The notes under the pieces: model-generated
Told to the model about the DNA's origin: nothing
The model's database searches: none
Seen by the model: the letters and a program-made list of their open reading frames with translations, nothing else
Source of the DNA: Pseudomonas sp. Irchel 3E13
GTDB lineage: Bacteria > Pseudomonadota > Gammaproteobacteria > Pseudomonadales > Pseudomonadaceae
Direction of reading: 5' to 3'
NCBI RefSeq assembly: GCF_900187455.1
Contig: NZ_FYDX01000013.1
Location: forward strand, 1 to 64,000
DNA: 64,000 bases
Part shown: one piece after another, positions 58,681 to 64,000 of the stretch
Layout: each line of letters opens with the position of its first letter
Position numbering within the stretch: position 1 is the first letter of the stretch
Position numbers and translations under genes: made by a program

Positions 58681-59466
58681 ATGCAGTCAAATCAATTTGA
58701 ATCCGTGAGTGACGAGCTGTACCGCGCACTCAAGCACAACCAGGCGATCGAGCCGCTCACCGCGCGCTTCCCGCAGATCACCCTGGAACAAGCCTACGCC
58801 CTGCAACTGCGGGTGTTGGCGCGGCGCCAGGAAGAAGACGGCGAGACCGTCATCGGCAAGAAGATCGGCGTCACCAGCGCGGCGGTGATGGCCCAGTTGA
58901 AGGTCGATCAGCCGGACTTCGGCCACCTCACCTCGGCAATGCTGCGCGAAGACGGCGCCGCCATCGAGGCCGCCAGCCTGATCGCACCGAAGGCCGAAGG
59001 CGAGATCGCCTTCCTGCTCAAGCACGACCTGTCCGGCCCGGGCGTGACCGTCGCCGATGTACTGCGCGCCACCGAATGCGTGATGCCGTGCTTCGAAATC
59101 GTCGACTCGCGCATTCGCGACTGGAAAATCGCCATCCAGGACACCATCGCCGACAACGCCTCGTCCGGGCTGTTCGTGCTCGGTGACGCGGCGGTGTCGC
59201 CCCATGCCATCGACCTGTGCCTGACCGGCATGACCCTGGAGCTCAACGGCGAAATCGCCCACACCGGCGCCGGCGCCGCGGCCCTGGGTCATCCGGCCAA
59301 CGCCGTGGCCTGGCTGGCCAACACCCTGGGGCGCTTCGACATGGGCCTGAAGGCCGGCGAAGTGATCCTCTCCGGCGCACTGTCGGCCATGGTGCCGGTC
59401 AAGGCCGGCGACAACCTGCGCATGAGCCTGGGCGGCATCGGCTCGGCCAGCGTGCGATTCATCTGA
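58681..59466 (+). CDS. dmpE: 2-oxopent-4-enoate hydratase
   Basis: This 261-residue hydratase is of the DmpE/XylJ/MhpD family, with GKKIGVTSAAVM near residue 60, KAEGEIAFLL near 103 and CFEIVDSRIRDWK near 137. It hydrates 2-hydroxypenta-2,4-dienoate to 4-hydroxy-2-oxovalerate. It is clearly related to, but different from, the HsaE-like protein at 2673-3464. It is first in the operon, and the ATG at 58681 fits the family N-terminus; an upstream extension does not. Confidence 0.9.
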   Translation: MQSNQFESVSDELYRALKHNQAIEPLTARFPQITLEQAYALQLRVLARRQEEDGETVIGKKIGVTSAAVMAQLKVDQPDFGHLTSAMLREDGAAIEAASLIAPKAEGEIAFLLKHDLSGPGVTVADVLRATECVMPCFEIVDSRIRDWKIAIQDTIADNASSGLFVLGDAAVSPHAIDLCLTGMTLELNGEIAHTGAGAAALGHPANAVAWLANTLGRFDMGLKAGEVILSGALSAMVPVKAGDNLRMSLGGIGSASVRFI

Positions 59467-59483
59467 GCGACGGGGAACCCGAC

Positions 59484-60272
59484 ATGTCACTGAATACCCA
59501 GACCATCGAACACCTGGCGCGCCACCTGGAAAACGCCGAGCGTTCGGTCAGCGCGGTGCACAAGATCACCGACGATTACCCGGACATGGACTGGCAGGAC
59601 GCCTATGCCATCCAGGACGCCATCCGCGCGATCAAGGAACAACGCGGCGTGCGCATCGCCGGCCTGAAAATGGGCCTGACCTCCCACGCCAAGATGCGCC
59701 AGATGGGCGTGATCGATCCGATCCACGGCTTTATCACCGACTATGGCTCGGTGCCCGAGGGCGGCACGATCGAAACCCGCGAGCTGATCCACCCGAAGGT
59801 CGAGGCGGAAATCGCCTTTGTCACCAACCGGCCGCTGTCCGGTCCGGGCTGCCATATCGGCACGGTCCTGGCGGCCACCGAATTCGTCTTGCCGGCAGTG
59901 GAAGTGATCGATTCGCGCTATGAAAACTTCCGCTTCGACCTCAAGAGCGTGATCGCCGACAACACCTCCTCGGCGCGTTATGTGCTGGGCGGCCAGCCGC
60001 TGCCGGTGCAGGGCCTGGACCTGCGCAACCTCGGCGTGGTCATGGAGCGCAACGGGCGCATCGTCGCCACCGCCTCGGCCGCCGCGGTGCTCGGCCATCC
60101 GGCGCAGAGCGTGGCGATGCTGGCGAACATGCTCGGCGAGCGCGGTCGGGAAATTCCCGCCGGCACCCTGATCCTCACGGGCGGCGTCACCGAAGCGGTA
60201 GCGGTGGAAGCCGGCGACAACATCAACGTGCGCTTCCAGCATCTGGGTAGCGTGTCCATGCGGTTCGTTTGA
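59484..60272 (+). CDS. dmpH: 4-oxalocrotonate decarboxylase
   Basis: This 262-residue protein is of the DmpH/XylI family, related to the hydratases but with its own blocks GLKMGLTSHAKMRQMG near residue 60, HPKVEAEIAFVTNRPL near 105 and VIDSRYENFRFDLKSVIADN near 140. It converts 2-oxalocrotonate to 2-hydroxypenta-2,4-dienoate and CO2, and it forms a complex with the hydratase, whose gene lies 17 bp upstream. Acidic ligands for Mg/Mn are in the KVEAEIAF block. Confidence 0.9.
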   Translation: MSLNTQTIEHLARHLENAERSVSAVHKITDDYPDMDWQDAYAIQDAIRAIKEQRGVRIAGLKMGLTSHAKMRQMGVIDPIHGFITDYGSVPEGGTIETRELIHPKVEAEIAFVTNRPLSGPGCHIGTVLAATEFVLPAVEVIDSRYENFRFDLKSVIADNTSSARYVLGGQPLPVQGLDLRNLGVVMERNGRIVATASAAAVLGHPAQSVAMLANMLGERGREIPAGTLILTGGVTEAVAVEAGDNINVRFQHLGSVSMRFV

Positions 60273-60293
60273 ATTCACCGGAGAGCATTCACC

Positions 60294-60485
60294 ATGCCCA
60301 TCATGCAGGTCCACCTTATTGCCGGACGCAGCGAGGAACAGAAGGCGCGCCTGATCGAAGCGCTGTCGGCGGCGGCGGTCGAGGCGCTGGATGCGCCGCT
60401 GGAGTCGGTGCGGGTCATCATCAACGAGATCCCCGCCAGCCACTTCGGCATCGCCGGGCAGACCGCCAAGCAACGCGGACGCTAG
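60294..60485 (+). CDS. dmpI: 4-oxalocrotonate tautomerase
   Basis: This 63-residue protein is the small 4-OT type: MPIMQVHLIAGRSEEQKAR with Pro2, which becomes the catalytic N-terminal Pro1 after removal of Met, and Arg residues at the active-site positions (near 11 and 39). It isomerises 4-oxalocrotonate (enol) to the keto form used by the decarboxylase. The length is normal for the family. Confidence 0.92.
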   Translation: MPIMQVHLIAGRSEEQKARLIEALSAAAVEALDAPLESVRVIINEIPASHFGIAGQTAKQRGR

Positions 60486-60539
60486 GGCTTTGAAATCCAG
60501 CCTCGCGGTTCCTGAACAATGACAACCACAGGGAATCCC

Positions 60540-61466
60540 ATGAACGCAACCACGACACGCAGCAAAGTGGCGATCATCGGTTCGGGCAACATCGGCACCG
60601 ACCTGATGATCAAGGTGCTGCGCCACGGGCATCACGTCGAGATGGCCGCGATGGTCGGCATCGACCCGGCCTCCGACGGCCTCGCCCGGGCCCGCCGCCT
60701 GGGCGTGGCGACCACCGACGGCGGCCTCGACGGTCTGCTCGCGCTACCGGGTTTCAAGGACATCGGCATCGTCTTCGACGCCACCTCGGCTCAGGCCCAT
60801 GCCCGCCACAATCAGGTGCTGCAGGCCCACGGCGTGCGGGTCATCGACCTGACCCCGGCGGCGCTCGGCCCTTACGTGATCCCGGCGATCAACCTGGACG
60901 ACCAGCTCGACGCCGGCAACCTGAACATGGTGACCTGCGGCGGGCAGGCGACCATCCCCATCGTCAAGGCGGTGTCCCAGGTCACGCGGGTGCATTACGC
61001 CGAGATCGTCGCCTCGATTTCCAGCCGCTCTGCGGGTCCCGGCACCCGGGCCAATATCGACGAGTTCACCGAAACCACCAGCCGCGCCATCGAGCAACTG
61101 GGCGGGGCCGAGCGCGGCAAGGCGATCATCATCCTCAACCCGGCCGAGCCGCCGCCGATCATGCGCGACAGCGTGTTTGTCCTGTGCGAGCCGGCGGACC
61201 GCGACGCGATCAGCGCCAGTGTCCAGGCCATGGTCGAGCGGGTGCAGGGTTATGTGCCGGGTTACCGGCTCAAGCAGGCGGTGCAGTTCGAGGACCTGGA
61301 GGCGCCGGTGAATGTGCCGGGTCTGGGTTGGCGGCAGGGCTTGAAAGTGTCGGTGTTCCTCGAAGTGGAGGGCGCCGCGCATTACCTGCCGGCGTATGCC
61401 GGTAACCTCGACATCATGACCTCGGCGGCGCTGGCGTGCGCCGAGCGAATTGCCGCGAGTATTTAA
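60540..61466 (+). CDS. dmpF: Acetaldehyde dehydrogenase (acylating)
   Basis: This 308-residue DmpF/XylQ family protein has the Rossmann motif GSGNIGTDLM near residue 14 and the catalytic Cys133 in MVTCGGQAT. The start at 60540 has an AGGGA-type ribosome site; an ATG at 60519 lacks one. It would convert acetaldehyde to acetyl-CoA with an aldolase partner, but no aldolase gene follows it here, unlike dmpFG or xylQK. The partner may lie beyond the window, or the aldolase at 694-1716 could serve both pathways. Confidence 0.9.
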   Translation: MNATTTRSKVAIIGSGNIGTDLMIKVLRHGHHVEMAAMVGIDPASDGLARARRLGVATTDGGLDGLLALPGFKDIGIVFDATSAQAHARHNQVLQAHGVRVIDLTPAALGPYVIPAINLDDQLDAGNLNMVTCGGQATIPIVKAVSQVTRVHYAEIVASISSRSAGPGTRANIDEFTETTSRAIEQLGGAERGKAIIILNPAEPPPIMRDSVFVLCEPADRDAISASVQAMVERVQGYVPGYRLKQAVQFEDLEAPVNVPGLGWRQGLKVSVFLEVEGAAHYLPAYAGNLDIMTSAALACAERIAASI

Positions 61467-61485
61467 AGAACCCTGCCCCCCCCCG

Positions 61486-61557
61486 GTAGGAGCGAGCTTG
61501 CTCGCGATGGCGCCAGACCAGACGTCGCGCTCATCGCGAGCAAGCTCGCTCCTACAG
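61486..61557. repeat. REP pair inside the meta-cleavage operon
   Basis: Inverted units GTAGGAGCGAGCTTGCTCGC and its reverse complement flank a 20-bp centre between dmpF and the ferredoxin gene. It may set the relative mRNA levels of the two halves of the operon. Confidence 0.85.
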
Positions 61558-61596
61558 GACCCACAACCATAACGACAACACGGTGGAGGCACGGGC

Positions 61597-61902
61597 ATGG
61601 ACGACGGCTTTCAGGTGCGCCTGGCCAGTGGCGAAAGCTTCCGGGTGCAACCGCAGGAATCGCTGCTCGGCGCCATGGAGCGCCAGGGCCGGCATTGCAT
61701 CGAGGTCGGTTGCCGCGGCGGGGGCTGCGGCGTGTGCAAGATTCGCGTGCTCGAAGGCGAGGTCCATCGCGGCCCGACCAGCACCGCGCGGGTCACCCCC
61801 GAGGAACGCGAGCAGGGCTATGCGCTGGCCTGCCGGACTTATCCGCGCAGTGACCTGCTGATTGAACAGACGGCTGACCCGGTACGCCGGGTCGCCAGGT
61901 GA
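61597..61902 (+). CDS. dmpQ: 2Fe-2S ferredoxin, XylT-like
   Basis: This 101-residue chloroplast-type ferredoxin has cluster cysteines Cys39, Cys44, Cys47 and Cys79 (CRGGGCGVC then ALACR). It matches XylT/DmpQ, which re-reduces the iron of catechol 2,3-dioxygenase after inactivation by substituted catechols. It is encoded 29 bp upstream of that enzyme, the usual arrangement. Confidence 0.92.
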   Translation: MDDGFQVRLASGESFRVQPQESLLGAMERQGRHCIEVGCRGGGCGVCKIRVLEGEVHRGPTSTARVTPEEREQGYALACRTYPRSDLLIEQTADPVRRVAR

Positions 61903-61931
61903 ATTCATAACAACGACAACAGGTGTTCATC

Positions 61932-62855
61932 ATGAAGAAAGGCGTATTGCGTCCCGGCCACGTCCAGTTGCGGGTATTGGACATGGCCCAGGCACTGGAG
62001 CACTACATCAACCTGCTCGGTCTGATCGAGACCGGGCGTGACGAGCGGGGCCGGGTCTACCTCAAGGCCTGGACCGAAGTGGACAGATTCTCCGTGGTGC
62101 TGGTGGAAGCCGACGAGGCCGGCATGGATTTCATGGCCTACAAGGTGAGCGACGAAGCGACCCTGGAAACCCTCGAAGGCGAGCTGCGCGCCTGGGGCTG
62201 CACGGTGCGCAACCTGCCCGCCGGCGACCTGCTGGGCTGCGGGCGGCGGGTGCAGTTCGACCTGCCGTCCGGGCATGTCTTCGAGCTGTACGCGGACAAG
62301 GAATACACCGGCAAGTGGGGCGTCTCCGACTTCAACCCGGAAGCCTGGCCTCGCGGCCTGAAAGGCATGCGCGCCGTGCGATTCGACCACTGCCTGCTGT
62401 ACGGCGGCGAGCTGCAGGCCACCTACGACCTGCTGGTCCAGGTGCTCGGTTTCTACCTCGCCGAGCAAGTGGTGGACGACCAGGGCAACCGCATTGCCCA
62501 GTTCATGAGCCTGGCCACCAAGGCCCACGATGTCGCGTTCATCCAGCACGCCGAGCAGGGCCGCCTGCACCACGTGTCGTTCTACCTGGAAACCTGGGAC
62601 GACGTGCTGCGCGCCGCCGACCTGATCTCCATGACCAATTCGTCGCTGGACATCGGCCCGACCCGTCACGGCCTGACCCACGGCAAGACGGTGTACTTCT
62701 TCGACCCGTCCGGCAACCGCAACGAGGTGTTCGCCGGGGGTGACTACAACTACCCGGACCACAAGCCGCAGACCTGGTCGGCGGATGAACTGGGCAAGGC
62801 GATCTTCTACCACGACCGCATCCTGAACGAACGCTTCCTGACCGTACTGACCTGA
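61932..62855 (+). CDS. dmpB: Catechol 2,3-dioxygenase
   Basis: This 307-residue extradiol dioxygenase is highly similar to XylE/DmpB (VQLRVLDMAQALEHYINLLG, GRRVQFDLPSGHVFELYADK). The iron ligands His153, His214 and Glu265 are at exactly the XylE positions. It cleaves catechol or methylcatechols to the semialdehyde used by the next gene. The ATG at 61932 gives the XylE-like start and normal length; a GTG nine bases upstream is possible. The operon order places it after the lower-pathway genes, unlike dmp and xyl, where it comes first. Confidence 0.96.
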   Translation: MKKGVLRPGHVQLRVLDMAQALEHYINLLGLIETGRDERGRVYLKAWTEVDRFSVVLVEADEAGMDFMAYKVSDEATLETLEGELRAWGCTVRNLPAGDLLGCGRRVQFDLPSGHVFELYADKEYTGKWGVSDFNPEAWPRGLKGMRAVRFDHCLLYGGELQATYDLLVQVLGFYLAEQVVDDQGNRIAQFMSLATKAHDVAFIQHAEQGRLHHVSFYLETWDDVLRAADLISMTNSSLDIGPTRHGLTHGKTVYFFDPSGNRNEVFAGGDYNYPDHKPQTWSADELGKAIFYHDRILNERFLTVLT

Positions 62856-62866
62856 GGACTGTCCCC

Positions 62867-64000
62867 ATGCAAGAGATCAAGCATTTCATCGACGGCGCCT
62901 ATGTCGCCTCGGCCAGCGGCCGTACCTTCGACAAGCTCGACCCGAGCACCGGCGAGGTCTTCGCCAAGGTCCATGAAGCCGGCGAAGCGGAAGTGGACGC
63001 CGCCGTGCGCGCCGCCCGCGCCGCCCTCACAGGCCCTTGGGCGCGGATGAGCGTGGCCGAGCGCGGCGCGATCCTGCACAAGGTCGCCGACGGCATCCTC
63101 GCTCGTTTCGAGGAATTCCTCGCCGCCGAGTGCCGCGACACCGGCAAGCCGCGCTCGCTGGCCAGCCATATCGACATCCCGCGGGGCGCGGCCAACTTCA
63201 AGGTGTTCGCCGACTCGGTGAAGAACGTCGCCGCCGAGACCTTCGAAATGGACACCCCCGACGGCACGGGCGCGCTGAACTATGCGGTGCGGCGCCCGCG
63301 GGGCGTGATCGGGGTGATCAGCCCGTGGAACCTGCCGCTGCTGCTGATGACCTGGAAAGTCGGCCCGGCGCTGGCCTGCGGCAACACCGTGGTGGTCAAG
63401 CCGTCGGAAGAAACCCCGAGCACCGCCGCGCTGCTGGGTGAAGTGATGAACGCCGCCGGCGTGCCCAAGGGCGTGTACAACGTGGTGCAGGGCCTGGGCG
63501 GCAATTCCGCGGGCGCGTTCCTCACCGCGCACCCGGATGTCGACGCCTTCACCTTCACCGGCGAAACCGGCACCGGGGAAACCATCATGCGCGCCGCGTC
63601 TCACGGTGTGCGCCCGGTGTCGCTGGAGCTGGGCGGCAAGAACGCCGGGATCGTCTTCGCCGACTGCGACCTGGACAAGGCGGTGGAAGGCACGCTGCGT
63701 TCGGTGTTCGCCAACAGCGGCCAGGTGTGCCTGGGCACCGAGCGGCTGTATGTGCAGCGGCCGGTGTTCGACGCCTTTGTCGCCCGCCTGAAAGCGGGTG
63801 CCGAAGCGTTGGTGATCGGCGCCCCGGATGATCCGAAAGCCACCCTTGGGCCGTTGGTCAGCCTGACCCACCGCGAGAAGGTCCTGTCCTATTACCAGCA
63901 GGCCCGCGACCAGGGCGCGACCGTCATCACCGGCGGCGGCGTGCCGGACATGCCGGCGGCGCTGGCCGGCGGTGCCTGGGTACAGCCGACGATCTGGACC
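62867..64000 (+). CDS. dmpC: 2-hydroxymuconic semialdehyde dehydrogenase (3' truncated by window)
   Basis: The frame from ATG 62867 stays open to the window end (378 codons seen; family about 485). It has the ALDH blocks SPWNLPLLLMTWKVGPALA near residue 155, LELGGKN with Glu254, and the catalytic Cys288 in NSGQVCLGTERL. It matches DmpC/XylG, which oxidises the ring-cleavage semialdehyde to oxalocrotonate with NAD+. It is 11 bp after the dioxygenase stop, so it is co-transcribed. Confidence 0.93.
   Translation, partial: MQEIKHFIDGAYVASASGRTFDKLDPSTGEVFAKVHEAGEAEVDAAVRAARAALTGPWARMSVAERGAILHKVADGILARFEEFLAAECRDTGKPRSLASHIDIPRGAANFKVFADSVKNVAAETFEMDTPDGTGALNYAVRRPRGVIGVISPWNLPLLLMTWKVGPALACGNTVVVKPSEETPSTAALLGEVMNAAGVPKGVYNVVQGLGGNSAGAFLTAHPDVDAFTFTGETGTGETIMRAASHGVRPVSLELGGKNAGIVFADCDLDKAVEGTLRSVFANSGQVCLGTERLYVQRPVFDAFVARLKAGAEALVIGAPDDPKATLGPLVSLTHREKVLSYYQQARDQGATVITGGGVPDMPAALAGGAWVQPTIWT

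Noticed and set aside
1..64000. rRNA, tRNA or riboswitch genes
   Set aside because: None could be recognised by eye in any gap; short or divergent RNAs could have been missed without a covariance search.

Overview
The window looks like a Pseudomonas chromosome, probably of the fluorescens/putida lineage. The evidence is high-GC coding, Pseudomonas-type REP elements (cores GCGAGCAAGCTCGC and GCTGGCAAGCCAGC) in many intergenic gaps, a REP-associated transposase, a NosP/NahK pair, and a catechol meta-cleavage operon whose catechol 2,3-dioxygenase matches the XylE family in length and ligand spacing. No rRNA, tRNA or CRISPR array was seen.

Region 1 (about 0.7-20.8 kb and 34.1-43.8 kb) is a steroid (bile acid/androstane type) catabolic island in several short divergent operons. 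Ring A/B genes: HsaA-like monooxygenase, HsaC-like extradiol dioxygenase, HsaD-like hydrolase, and HsaE/HsaG/HsaF that take the C6 dienoate to pyruvate and propanoyl-CoA. Ring C/D genes: FadD3-like CoA ligase, IpdA/IpdB, IpdC-like flavoprotein, EchA20-like hydrolase, acyl-CoA dehydrogenase pairs, FadA6-like thiolase and SDRs. Extra genes suit substrate tailoring and uptake: a 7alpha-HSDH-like SDR, an NTF2/SnoaL-like protein with a BaiE-like catalytic pattern, an Old Yellow Enzyme relative and a DUF1302 outer-membrane protein. A 19-bp motif (CTAGTCC-N5-GACGATG) lies upstream of all seven inferred operon starts and is the most interesting regulatory signal here. KshA, KstD, HsaB and a dedicated regulator are not in the window.

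Region 2 (about 20.9-33.3 kb) interrupts the steroid island and is visibly AT-richer. It holds a TA-flanked MITE, an M66 zinc metalloprotease without a signal peptide, and two translationally coupled giant genes that together resemble a TcB/TcC-type RHS toxin. The first has four tandem copies of an unrecognised ~90-residue repeat at its N-terminus; the second has the RHS core and a 359-residue variable C-terminus with a candidate His/Cys catalytic pair. An IS66 transposase scrap and an unidentified small gene follow. Smaller intrusions in the island are a RAYT/REP block (4.5-5.3 kb), an RNase T2 gene (12.6-13.6 kb), and a 73-bp inverted REP repeat followed by a frameshifted orphan gene (17.1-18.4 kb).

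Region 3 (43.9-56.7 kb) is mostly ordinary chromosome: two valine-catabolism-type genes, a porin, NosP-NahK, an aldo/keto reductase, and a glycerate/sugar-diacid set (MFS transporter, CdaR regulator, glycerate kinase).

Region 4 (56.7-64.0 kb) has a tyrosine recombinase coupled to a LysR regulator, divergent from a meta-cleavage operon in the order hydratase, decarboxylase, tautomerase, acetaldehyde dehydrogenase, ferredoxin, catechol 2,3-dioxygenase and semialdehyde dehydrogenase. The last gene runs off the window end.
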